Assembly (NCBI GenBank): GCA_026982025.1 | Contig: JALSHX010000258.1 | Coordinates: 1 to 9,334, forward strand | Reading direction: 5' to 3' | Source of the DNA: Aquificaceae bacterium | Lineage (GTDB): Bacteria; Aquificota; Aquificia; Aquificales; Aquificaceae | Length of the DNA stretch: 9,334 nucleotides | In this document: positions 1-5,783 of the stretch, one piece after another | How positions within the stretch are numbered: position 1 is the first letter of the stretch | How the letters are laid out: every line of letters begins with the position of its first letter | Translations under genes and position numbers: made by a program | Notes under the pieces: generated by a model | Told to the model about the DNA's origin: nothing | The model's database searches: none | The model's input: only the letters and a program-made list of their open reading frames with translations

Positions 1-432
1 TGAAACAACGCTCTGGTAGGTTGATGATGGGACAGTTAGGACATCGTGGAGCACTCCGTCCATCCTTAGCCTTACGACCGCCTGATCTTCGTAGGGCTCA
101 AAGTGAATGTCAGAGGCACCGACGGTAGATGCTTTAATGAGCATGGAGTTGACGAGGCTCACGGCGGGACTGTCGTCCTGAGCGTGGAGAAGGTCAAGCC
201 CTTCCTGAGTGCTTTCCTCTTCCCCCTCAATGTGTATATCTTCCTTAGAGAGGCGTTCCTGTAGTTCTCTGGAAAAATCCTCCTTTGAAGCGATCACAAC
301 CTCCACATCCTTCCCGGTTATAAATCTGATTTCCTCAACATCCTGATAGTTGTAATCCTCCGGGACCATAATTTTTATGGTTCCGTCCTTCTCCTCAAGG
401 GGAATAAACCTGTAATCCCGTAAGATGTTCAT
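1..432 (-). CDS. gspE: GspE/PilB-type secretion/pilus assembly ATPase, N-terminal part (cut by window edge)
   Basis: This is the first 144 residues of a hexameric cytoplasmic ATPase that powers type II secretion or type IV pilus assembly. Residues about 1-60 resemble the small N1 (MshEN-like) domain, with YRFIPLEE near the start and EEIRFITGKDV at 33-43. Residues 61-85 are an acidic linker. From about 86 the characteristic N2 domain begins: DSPAVSLVNSMLIKA at 87-101, then GASDIHFEP at 105-113 and VVRLRMDGVLHD at 119-130, which is close to diagnostic of the GspE/PilB family. The Walker A, Asp and Walker B boxes and any zinc finger lie beyond the edge. The N1 region is shorter than in many PilB proteins and looks more GspE-like, so that choice is an inference. 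The start is fixed by an in-frame TAA only 12 bp upstream. There is no Shine-Dalgarno sequence, and a TATAAT lies 6 nt before the ATG. It is divergent from the dsrE-like gene. Confidence 0.9.
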   Translation of the reverse strand, partial: MNILRDYRFIPLEEKDGTIKIMVPEDYNYQDVEEIRFITGKDVEVVIASKEDFSRELQERLSKEDIHIEGEEESTQEGLDLLHAQDDSPAVSLVNSMLIKASTVGASDIHFEPYEDQAVVRLRMDGVLHDVLTVPSSTYQSVVS

Positions 433-438
433 AATAAG

Positions 439-444
439 ATTATA
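439..444 (-). promoter_or_regulatory. -10 element for the GspE-type gene, leaderless geometry
   Basis: On the minus strand a perfect TATAAT is followed by 6 nt and then the ATG at 432. Transcription from it would begin at or next to the A of the start codon, giving a leaderless mRNA. This agrees with the absence of any Shine-Dalgarno sequence. No convincing -35 hexamer is seen 16-18 bp upstream. Confidence 0.6.
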
Positions 445-446
445 TT
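441..446 (+). promoter_or_regulatory. -10 element for the dsrE-like gene, overlapping the opposite -10
   Basis: TATATT on the plus strand is followed by 6 nt (447-452) and then the ATG at 453. It overlaps the minus-strand TATAAT by 4 bp. The two start codons are 21 bp apart, so one AT-rich patch could serve as a bidirectional promoter. No -35 hexamer and no ribosome-binding site are evident. Confidence 0.5.
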
Positions 447-452
447 AGTGCG

Positions 453-750
453 ATGAAGCTCGGCATAGTGGTAGGGACCGATTTCGTTATAGGTACCTAC
501 GCATTGGCTCAGGGAGATGAGGTAAAGATTTTTCTGGTAGGAAAGGGGGTTGAAGCCTTTGAGGTTGAGGACCCAAATTTGAATATCGGCGATAATATTT
601 CGCCTTTTTGTGGAGAACGGAGGGGAGCTTATTGCCTGCGGGACCTGTCTTAACCTCAGGCAGAAAAGAGAAAAGGCAACCTGCACGGTGGGGACTGCCG
701 GAGACCTTTATCGGATAATTGCATGGGCTGACAAAGTTCTTAGCTTTTGA
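453..750 (+). pseudogene. DsrE-family sulfur-metabolism protein, frameshifted
   Basis: Two reading frames together give one DsrE-family protein. The first begins MKLGIVVGTD and continues with GTYALAQGDEVKIFLVGKGV and PNLNIGDNI. The reading then moves to the +1 frame at about 598-601 and continues RLFVENGGELIACGTCLNLR, ending WADKVLSF at the TGA at 748-750. The total of 298 nt is one more than a multiple of three, so removing one T from the TTT run at 598-600 restores a continuous frame. In family members the GTD near residue 10 is normally followed by a DPE.VWNAFR-like helix. Here roughly 7-10 residues are missing before IGTYAL, so there is probably also an in-frame deletion. The conserved CGTC cysteine motif survives. 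Small DsrE/DsrF-like proteins act as sulfur carriers or accessory proteins in sulfur-oxidising thermophiles. The break could be a real mutation or an assembly error, though the second lesion favours real decay. Unrepaired, the first frame stops at 651-653 after 66 residues. Confidence 0.75.
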
Positions 751-761
751 CTGCCGGGAGT

Positions 762-767
762 TAGAAT
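762..767 (+). promoter_or_regulatory. -10 element before queC
   Basis: TAGAAT lies 7 nt before the queC ATG (768-774 is TTTACCT), which would give a leaderless transcript. The only purine-rich stretch, GGGAG at 756-760, is 14 nt from the start codon and too far to act as a normal Shine-Dalgarno sequence. A -35 box is not obvious. Confidence 0.45.
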
Positions 768-774
768 TTTACCT

Positions 775-1425
775 ATGAAAAGTGTCATAGTTCTCCTTTC
801 GGGGGGTATGGACTCTGCTACCCTTTTGTGGCTGGCAAAAAGGGATTTTGAAAGGGTTTTAGCCATCTCCTTTGACTACGGGCAGAGGCACAGGGTAGAG
901 CTCAAGTACGCAAAAGAGCTTGCAAGTCTTGCGGGGGTTGAGGAGCACATAGTTGTTGAAATGCCCATATACAAGACCATAAAAGGTTCAGCCCTTATAG
1001 ATGAGAGCGTTGAAGTTCCTTCTGAAGACTACCCTGAAAACGAGCCTCCCGTAACCACCGTTCCCATGAGAAACCTCAACTTCCTTGCCATAGCATCCGC
1101 CTTTGCGGACAGCCTTGAGATAAACCACATTGGCATAGGGGTCCACGCCCTTGACACTCCCTATCCAGACTGCAGACCGGAGTTCATAACCTCTGCTGAA
1201 TCAGCCATAAATGCGGGTTCTGTTCTCACAGCCAAGAAGAAGGTCAGGATTCACGTCTGGGCCCCCTTTCTCGGAATGACCAAGAGGGAGATAGCCCATT
1301 TGGGGAAGGAGCTGGATGTCCCTTATGATAAAACCTACTCCTGTTACAGAGGAACAGAGCCACCCTGTGGAGAGTGTCCTACATGCAGGCAAAGAACGGA
1401 GGCTCTGGAGGCTATAGGGATATGA
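775..1425 (+). CDS. queC: 7-cyano-7-deazaguanine synthase
   Basis: QueC converts 7-carboxy-7-deazaguanine, ammonium and ATP to preQ0 in the cytoplasm, a step in making queuosine for the tRNA wobble position. The 216-residue protein has the usual family length. The N-type ATP-pyrophosphatase loop SGGMDS is at residues 9-14. SFDYGQRH (about 32-39) and [10 protein letters not shown] (94-103) are family-typical, and the C-terminal zinc site is intact with Cys190, Cys198, Cys201 and Cys204 (the PPCGECPTC region). The ATG at 775 places the P-loop correctly; it lacks a Shine-Dalgarno sequence. The TGA stop overlaps the pyrD start as ATGA, so the two genes are probably translationally coupled. It appears to head the transcription unit that runs to 5044. 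Confidence 0.96.
   Translation: MKSVIVLLSGGMDSATLLWLAKRDFERVLAISFDYGQRHRVELKYAKELASLAGVEEHIVVEMPIYKTIKGSALIDESVEVPSEDYPENEPPVTTVPMRNLNFLAIASAFADSLEINHIGIGVHALDTPYPDCRPEFITSAESAINAGSVLTAKKKVRIHVWAPFLGMTKREIAHLGKELDVPYDKTYSCYRGTEPPCGECPTCRQRTEALEAIGI
1407..1411 (+). promoter_or_regulatory. Ribosome-binding site that sets the pyrD start
   Basis: GGAGG within the last codons of queC lies 10 nt before the ATG at 1422. It supports that start over an in-frame ATG at 1374, which would add 16 residues encoded by queC's own zinc-site region and unlike any PyrD. Confidence 0.7.
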
Positions 1426-2354
1426 CCGACCTCTCGGTAACCCTCTTCGGAGTTAAATTTAAAAACCCCGTCTGGGTGGCGAGTGGAACCTTCGGTTACG
1501 GCGTGGAGGCTCGGGAGATTTTTGATGTTTCAAAAATAGGAGCGGTAGTGACCAAAGGATTATCCCTTAAGCCCAGAATGGGAAACGAACCTCCAAGAAT
1601 CGTTGAAACCCCCTGCGGGATGCTCAATTCAATTGGACTGCAAAATCCCGGCGTTGAAAAGTTTATGACCGAGATATACCCAAAAATAGAGACCATTGAT
1701 ACGCATTTTATAGCCAACGTTTTCGGAGAAACGGAAGAGGAGTATGTAGAGGTTTGTCTGACCCTTGAGTCCGCGGAGAAAATAGTGGCATACGAACTTA
1801 ATGTTTCCTGTCCCAATGTCAAGAAGGGAGGGATAGTTTTCGGGCACGATCCCGTGATTCTTGGGTCCCTCGTTGAAAGCATAAAAAAGTGCGTCAAGAA
1901 ACCTCTTCTCGTTAAACTCTCGCCCAATGTTACTGATGTGACGGAGTTCGCCAGAGTTTGTATAGAATCGGGTGCGGATGGTCTTGTGCTTATAAATACC
2001 CTCCTCGGGATGGTCATAAACATTGAAAAAGAAAAACCTGACCTCTCAACAAAAACCGGGGGTCTATCGGGTCCCGCCATCCTTCCCATAGCCGTGAGAA
2101 TGGTATGGGAAACCTTTGAGAAGTTCGGGAAAAGGCTTCCAATTATTGGTGTCGGCGGTATAACCACAGAGATGGACGCCCTTCAGCACATCTATGCGGG
2201 AGCCTCGGCGGTTCAGGTGGGAACGGCAAACTTCTTTGAACCCCTTGCACCGATTAAGGTCCTTGAAGGCCTTGAGAAATTCATGGAGAGAAAGGGCATT
2301 TCTAATTTTAGCCAGTTGGTTGGCAGGGCACACAGGATGGATGTAAAGGTTTAA
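1422..2354 (+). CDS. pyrD: Dihydroorotate dehydrogenase, class 1B catalytic subunit
   Basis: This FMN enzyme oxidises dihydroorotate to orotate in pyrimidine synthesis. The 310-residue product matches class 1B proteins in length. Visible signatures are [13 protein letters not shown] (15-27), [14 protein letters not shown] (42-55), [11 protein letters not shown] (67-77), and ELNVSCPN (125-132) with Cys130 as the class 1 active-site base. The FMN phosphate region near the end includes [13 protein letters not shown] sequence ([11 protein letters not shown]) and AVQVGTANF. Cysteine at 130 rather than serine marks class 1. Class 1B normally works with the electron-transfer subunit PyrK, which is not in this window. 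The ATGA overlap with queC and the GGAGG at 1407-1411 fix the start. Its stop is followed after 21 bp by the histidine-rich gene. Confidence 0.95.
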   Translation: MTDLSVTLFGVKFKNPVWVASGTFGYGVEAREIFDVSKIGAVVTKGLSLKPRMGNEPPRIVETPCGMLNSIGLQNPGVEKFMTEIYPKIETIDTHFIANVFGETEEEYVEVCLTLESAEKIVAYELNVSCPNVKKGGIVFGHDPVILGSLVESIKKCVKKPLLVKLSPNVTDVTEFARVCIESGADGLVLINTLLGMVINIEKEKPDLSTKTGGLSGPAILPIAVRMVWETFEKFGKRLPIIGVGGITTEMDALQHIYAGASAVQVGTANFFEPLAPIKVLEGLEKFMERKGISNFSQLVGRAHRMDVKV

Positions 2355-2363
2355 ATTGAGATC

Positions 2364-2372
2364 AGGAGGTGA
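2364..2372 (+). promoter_or_regulatory. Strong ribosome-binding site of the histidine-rich gene
   Basis: AGGAGGTGA is a complete match to the anti-Shine-Dalgarno sequence, with AGGAGG ending 6 nt before the ATG at 2376. It is the best ribosome-binding site in the window and argues that the small histidine-rich gene is really translated. Confidence 0.85.
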
Positions 2373-2375
2373 GCT

Positions 2376-2756
2376 ATGAGACTTTTAATAGGAGCGGCAG
2401 TTATGACGGCGGGTCTTCTTTTTACATTAAACATCTCAAGGTCTGATGATCTTAAAAAGTGCTACCACTATCACTACGACGACCACGGTCATGTGGTTGT
2501 CATTGAGGTGCTTCACGACATTCATCATCCCCATGTCCTGCTCGGATATGGACACTTCTTTATTGACACCGTTCTCTTTCACTCAAGGTGGCACCATCAT
2601 CCCGGACATTACATATCCTTCAGACCTCACCACAGGATTCACGGCTTTCCCCACAGGTCTCACCACGGAAAGAAGCATATCAAGGTTAGGAAGAAACACA
2701 TTGACAAACATAACTACGATAAAGTTAGAAGAATAATACACCCCGGTGCTCATTGA
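2376..2756 (+). CDS. Secreted histidine-rich protein of unknown function
   Basis: I do not recognise this 126-residue protein as a named family. It begins with a plausible signal peptide: MRLL, then a hydrophobic core (IGAAVMTAGLLFTL), with cleavage possibly near residue 20-23. The rest carries 25 histidines (about 20% of the whole, about a quarter of the mature part) in varied settings: HYHY, HGH, HHPH, WHHHPGH, HHRIH, HRSHH. The second half is also rich in Lys/Arg, so the mature protein is very basic. One cysteine (Cys29) is present, not in a lipobox. There is no repeated unit, so this is dispersed composition rather than a tandem His tract. Such proteins often bind Ni, Zn, Cu or haem in the periplasm, but that is inference only. 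It has a perfect ribosome-binding site, lies 21 bp after pyrD and 3 bp before pncB, and therefore sits in an operon of cytoplasmic metabolic enzymes with no obvious link to it. Confidence 0.85.
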   Translation: MRLLIGAAVMTAGLLFTLNISRSDDLKKCYHYHYDDHGHVVVIEVLHDIHHPHVLLGYGHFFIDTVLFHSRWHHHPGHYISFRPHHRIHGFPHRSHHGKKHIKVRKKHIDKHNYDKVRRIIHPGAH

Positions 2757-2759
2757 GGA

Positions 2760-4031
2760 ATGAAAGCTCTGGGTCTTTGCACGGATCTTTACGAGCTTAC
2801 GATGGCCCAGAGCTACCTTCAGCACGGAAGAACCTCAAGGGCTGTTTTCAGCCTCTTTGTTAGGAAACTTCCCGCTAACAGAAACTTCCTCGTCTCGTGC
2901 GGTCTTGAAACACTGCTGGAGTATCTTGAGAGGTTCAGGTTCGGCGATGAAGAGCTGAGATACCTCAGGTCTCTGGGTAAGTTCAGGGATAGCTTCCTTG
3001 ATTACCTCAGAGAGTACAGGTTCTCATCAAACGTTTACGCCATTCCCGAGGGCAGGATAATTTTTCAAAACGAACCCATTGTTCAGATTGAGGGACCCCT
3101 GCCGGAGGTTCAGATAGTTGAGACCCTTGTTATCAACACTATTCATTTCCAAACAGTAGTTGCTTCAAAGGCGGTCAGGAGCTACCTCGTTTCAGGAGGA
3201 AGGTCCCTCGTAGATTTCGGATTCCGCAGGGCTCACGGTCTTGAGGCGGGTATATATGCCGCAAGAGCCTCATACATAGCGGGTTTTGACGGGACATCTA
3301 ACCTTGAAGCGGGAAGGAGGTGGGGTATTCCCGTCTTTGGCACCATGGCTCACTCCTACATAATGATCTTTGACAGTGAGGATGAGGCATTTCGCTCCTT
3401 TGCCCAAACATACCCGGAGGGTTCGGTCTTTCTCCTTGACACCTACGATACCATTGAAGCGGCTCACTTGACCGCCAAACTTGTAAAGGAAGGTATCAGA
3501 GTCGTTGGGGTTCGTCTGGACAGCGGAGATATCCCACTCCTCGCCACCCGGGTTAGGGAAATTCTAGATTCCCAAGGCCTCAGGGATGTAAAGATTATAG
3601 TGAGCGGAGGGGTGGATGAGTACAGTATTGAGGAGTGGATTTCCCGAGGGGTTCCCGCAGACGCCTTCGGCGTGGGAACTAAGTTTATTACATCCGCGGA
3701 TGCGCCATACCTTGACATGGCTTATAAACTTGTTGAGTACGAGGGTAAGCCGAAAGTGAAGAAAAGCCCGGGAAAGGCGACTTTTCCCAACCTGAGGCAG
3801 GTAAGAAGATTTTACTCCGGGACGGAGATGGATCACGATGAAACGTTCAGGTGGGGTGAAGCCCCTGAGGAGGGTGAGGAACTTGTGGTGAAAGTACTTG
3901 AAGGCGGGAGGCTAAAAACCAAAATACCTTCCCTGAGTGAGATCAGGGAACTTCTAATGGAAGAACTTAAAAGACTACCACCGCGAATGAGTGGTCTGCG
4001 GAAGGAAAATTACGAGGTTATCATAAAATAA
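2760..4031 (+). CDS. pncB: Nicotinate phosphoribosyltransferase
   Basis: PncB joins nicotinate and PRPP, with ATP, to give nicotinate mononucleotide for NAD salvage in the cytoplasm. The 423-residue protein starts with the family motif TDLYELTMAQSYL (8-20). It continues with VDFGFRRAHG (151-160), GFDGTSN (175-181) and GTMAHSYIM (194-202), where His198 is the expected phosphorylated histidine. Later motifs are RLDSGDI and an SGGVDEY-type phosphate loop. The length fits the shorter thermophile/archaeal type. The ATG at 2760 is the only possible start, since an in-frame TGA ends two codons earlier. That TGA is the stop of the histidine-rich gene. The only Shine-Dalgarno-like bases (TGAGGA) touch the ATG, so initiation probably relies on ribosomes terminating on the gene before. 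The TAA is 3 bp ahead of tRNA-Arg. Confidence 0.94.
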   Translation: MKALGLCTDLYELTMAQSYLQHGRTSRAVFSLFVRKLPANRNFLVSCGLETLLEYLERFRFGDEELRYLRSLGKFRDSFLDYLREYRFSSNVYAIPEGRIIFQNEPIVQIEGPLPEVQIVETLVINTIHFQTVVASKAVRSYLVSGGRSLVDFGFRRAHGLEAGIYAARASYIAGFDGTSNLEAGRRWGIPVFGTMAHSYIMIFDSEDEAFRSFAQTYPEGSVFLLDTYDTIEAAHLTAKLVKEGIRVVGVRLDSGDIPLLATRVREILDSQGLRDVKIIVSGGVDEYSIEEWISRGVPADAFGVGTKFITSADAPYLDMAYKLVEYEGKPKVKKSPGKATFPNLRQVRRFYSGTEMDHDETFRWGEAPEEGEELVVKVLEGGRLKTKIPSLSEIRELLMEELKRLPPRMSGLRKENYEVIIK

Positions 4032-4034
4032 ATA

Positions 4035-4108
4035 GTGCCCGTAGCTCAGAAGGATAGAGCACGGGGCTCCGGACCCCGGGGTCGCGGGTTCAAGTCCCGC
4101 CGGGCACT
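4035..4108 (+). tRNA. tRNA-Arg (anticodon CCG)
   Basis: A complete 74-nt cloverleaf can be drawn. The acceptor stem GTGCCCG (4035-4041) pairs 7/7 with CGGGCAC (4101-4107). The D arm is GCTC/GAGC with loop AGAAGGATA. The anticodon stem CGGGG/CCCCG encloses CTCCGGA with anticodon CCG at 4069-4071. The variable loop is GGGTC and the T arm is GCGGG-TTCAAGT-CCCGC. A20 in the D loop is the known arginine identity base, in agreement with the anticodon. The 3' CCA is not encoded, so a CCA-adding enzyme is needed. The discriminator base would be T, which is unusual for bacterial tRNA-Arg. It reads CGG codons. The gene is sandwiched 3 bp after pncB and 9 bp before the prenyl synthase, so it must be cut from a polycistronic transcript. 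Confidence 0.95.
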
Positions 4109-4117
4109 CTTGAAGAG

Positions 4118-5044
4118 ATGGAGTGGCTTGCGGTAATCGAAAAAGAAATAAGAAGGCTTCTTGACCCCCATGTTAAGGCGGTCCTTGAGACCGCGGAGTA
4201 CCTCTTTGACGGAGGAGGCAAAAGGCTACGCCCCCTCCTCACCGTCCTGACCTGCGGAATGTGCGGGGGTGACCCGCAGAAAGCCCTTCCCCTCGGTGTT
4301 GCTCTTGAGTACATACACACAGCGTCGCTTTTGCACGACGATGTTGTTGACGGTGCGGGTGAGAGGAGGGGAAGGGGCACCGCAAACATGATCTTCGGAA
4401 ACGAAGTGGCGGTATTAACCGGAGATTACATGTATGCAAGGGCTTTAAACCTCTTTACCCGTCACGGTAACCTTGAAATGATCAGGGTGGTTAGCTCTGC
4501 GGTTATGGAAATGGCTCAGGCTCAGGTTCTTGAGCTAAGAAGAATAGGTGACATAATTGATGAGGAAGAGTACTTCAAAATTATTGACGGCAAGACGGGA
4601 GTGCTCTTCGGTGCGTGCATGGCGGTGGGTTCCATGTGCGGTGGCTACGCTGGGAGTGAGGATCTTTACGATGCGGGTCTCAGGCTCGGAAGGGCTTTTC
4701 AGTTGATTGACGACCTTCTTGACTACGCGGGCGATAAGTCAAAGACAGGAAAACCCACGGGTAATGATCTGAGGGAAGGTAAAACCACATATCCCCTTCT
4801 GAGCGTTCTTGAAAGCCTTGACAGGGAAAAGGTCATCAAGGTTCTCAGGAACGCCAGCCCGGTTCGGGAGGAGATCAAAAACCTCATAGATGAAGTTATC
4901 AAAAAGGGAGGAGTTGACAGGACCCGGGAGAGGGCAAGAGAGGAGATAGATCAGGTCAGGGAAGTCATAGGAACATTTCCTCCATCGGAATACAGGGAGG
5001 AAATCCTTCGGATCATTGACTTTGTTGTCCAGAGAGAACTCTAA
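4118..5044 (+). CDS. Long-chain trans-polyprenyl diphosphate synthase
   Basis: The enzyme chain-extends an allylic diphosphate with isopentenyl diphosphate, probably to make the side chain of the respiratory quinone. The 308-residue protein shows GGGKRLRP (32-39), the first Asp-rich motif DDVVD at 74-78 with GAGERRGRGT after it, GKTG at 158-161, and the second motif DDLLD at 198-202 followed by GKPTGNDL and GKTTYPLL. Residues before the first motif (YIHTASLLH) are small at the fifth position upstream (Ala69) rather than aromatic. This is the pattern of long-chain (C30-C50) rather than farnesyl or geranylgeranyl synthases, so it is IspB/HepT-like; the exact chain length cannot be read. The ATG is 9 bp after the tRNA with only a weak GAAGAG before it. 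It is the last gene of the plus-strand run, and its end overlaps the phosphatase gene on the other strand by 32 bp. Confidence 0.93.
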   Translation: MEWLAVIEKEIRRLLDPHVKAVLETAEYLFDGGGKRLRPLLTVLTCGMCGGDPQKALPLGVALEYIHTASLLHDDVVDGAGERRGRGTANMIFGNEVAVLTGDYMYARALNLFTRHGNLEMIRVVSSAVMEMAQAQVLELRRIGDIIDEEEYFKIIDGKTGVLFGACMAVGSMCGGYAGSEDLYDAGLRLGRAFQLIDDLLDYAGDKSKTGKPTGNDLREGKTTYPLLSVLESLDREKVIKVLRNASPVREEIKNLIDEVIKKGGVDRTRERAREEIDQVREVIGTFPPSEYREEILRIIDFVVQREL

Positions 5045-5783
5045 CGATTATGAAGCTTACATTATCCCTGCCGTTTTTTAATGCGGTTGAAAAAAGGCAG
5101 TTTCCTGCCTCTTCAAGTGGAAGCTCAAGGGTGTCCCTTATCCTCTCTTCGCAGATCTCGTCCCATAGCCCGTCAGAGCATATAAGAAAGATATCTCCTT
5201 CCTTAACATCAATTTCTTTTGCGTAAACCTCAGGCGTCTCTCCCTCCTGAGCCATTACCGTTGAGGTTAGAAAATTTCTCAGCGGGTGCTCCCTCAGTTC
5301 TGTGAACGTTATTGAACCTTCCTCGTAAAGCTCAAAGGCGGAAGTGTGATCCCTCGTAAGAAGGGTGAGATTTCCGTTTCTCTGAAGGTAAACTCTGCAG
5401 TCTCCGACATTAAAGACAAGTCCCTTTTCTCCCTCAAGAAATACTCCCGCAAGGGCGGTTGCCATTCCGAAGCACTCTCCTTCGCGCTTGGAGTAGTCAA
5501 GGAGGTGCGTTGAGGAGCATTCAAGCATGTACCTTATTTCTTCGGGATCAAGCGTGAATCTGCCTTTAAAGTACTCAAGAGCAAGCCTGCTTGCGGTCTC
5601 TCCGCAGGGAAGACCTCCCAGACCGTCCGCCACGAGAAACTTCATCCTTTTCCCGGTTTTAATTTCCCTTTTCGGATTGCTCATGGATATGGATGAAATG
5701 AGGTGGTCGTTTACGAGGAGGGCGTCCTCGTTTCTCAGCCGGACCCTGCCCGTATTCGTTGCGTATTCAAATTCAACCTTCAC
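5013..5783 (-). CDS. PP2C-family protein serine/threonine phosphatase
   Basis: This is a metal-dependent phosphatase of the bacterial PrpC/PppA/Stp type, 256 residues, cytoplasmic with no membrane segment. Conserved metal-site elements are present: RNED with Glu19 and Asp20, VADGLGG with Asp53 (51-57), VGDCRVYL (126-133, usually GDSR), CSDGLWDEI with Asp204 (202-210), and GRDNVSFIIV with Asp240 (238-247). The usual GMGTT is GMATAL here (106-111). The loop between NED and DGLGG is some 15 residues longer than in the smallest family members (SSISMSNPKRE region). It starts at GTG, overlapping the stop of the secreted-protein gene upstream as GTGA, so the pair is coupled. Its target and partner kinase are not visible here. 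Its coding sequence contains a terminator-like hairpin near the 3' end. Confidence 0.9.
   Translation of the reverse strand: MKVEFEYATNTGRVRLRNEDALLVNDHLISSISMSNPKREIKTGKRMKFLVADGLGGLPCGETASRLALEYFKGRFTLDPEEIRYMLECSSTHLLDYSKREGECFGMATALAGVFLEGEKGLVFNVGDCRVYLQRNGNLTLLTRDHTSAFELYEEGSITFTELREHPLRNFLTSTVMAQEGETPEVYAKEIDVKEGDIFLICSDGLWDEICEERIRDTLELPLEEAGNCLFSTALKNGRDNVSFIIVRVLSGQQSQ
5068..5100 (+). other. Long inverted repeat after the prenyl synthase stop
   Basis: CTGCC-G-TTTTTT (5068-5079) is complementary to AAAAAA-GGCAG (5090-5100), giving an 11-bp stem with one bulged G and a 10-nt loop. It lies 24 nt past the ispB-like stop, so on the plus strand it could protect or end that transcript. 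It has no long T tract after it. It competes with the shorter hairpin at 5090-5110, because both use GGCAG at 5096-5100. Confidence 0.45.
5090..5110 (-). terminator. Intrinsic-terminator-like hairpin inside the phosphatase gene
   Basis: Read on the minus strand, AGGCAG-GAAA-CTGCCT forms a 6-bp stem with a GNRA-type GAAA loop, followed at once by a run of T (six in all, counting the last stem base). This is the layout of a Rho-independent terminator, yet it lies within codons of about residues 225-231 of the phosphatase, before the metal ligand Asp240. The stem is short for a thermophile, so efficiency may be low. Confidence 0.4.

Noticed and set aside
595..605. Programmed ribosomal frameshifting in the dsrE-like gene.
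   Set aside because: There is no slippery heptamer, stop-codon-driven shift site or downstream structure. ATTTCGCCT is not a known shift signal, and a second lesion nearby points to decay or error.
429..686. An 85-residue minus-strand frame opposite the dsrE-like gene, extending into the gspE start.
   Set aside because: It has no family resemblance and lies antisense to a clear DsrE-type sequence; the true minus-strand gene begins at 432 in another frame.
1374..1421. An upstream in-frame ATG for pyrD that would add 16 residues.
   Set aside because: The added residues are a frame-shifted reading of the queC zinc-site codons. The GGAGG at 1407-1411 and the ATGA overlap support 1422.
1496..2167. 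A 223-residue open frame antisense to pyrD.
   Set aside because: It is a mirror frame of a well-supported gene, has no recognisable domain or ribosome-binding site, and its composition (Ser/Thr/Pro-rich) is unlike real proteins here.
2376..2756. The histidine-rich gene as a coding artefact of low-complexity DNA.
   Set aside because: It has a full-strength ribosome-binding site, a proper signal peptide, close operon spacing on both sides, and no simple DNA repeat underlying the histidines.
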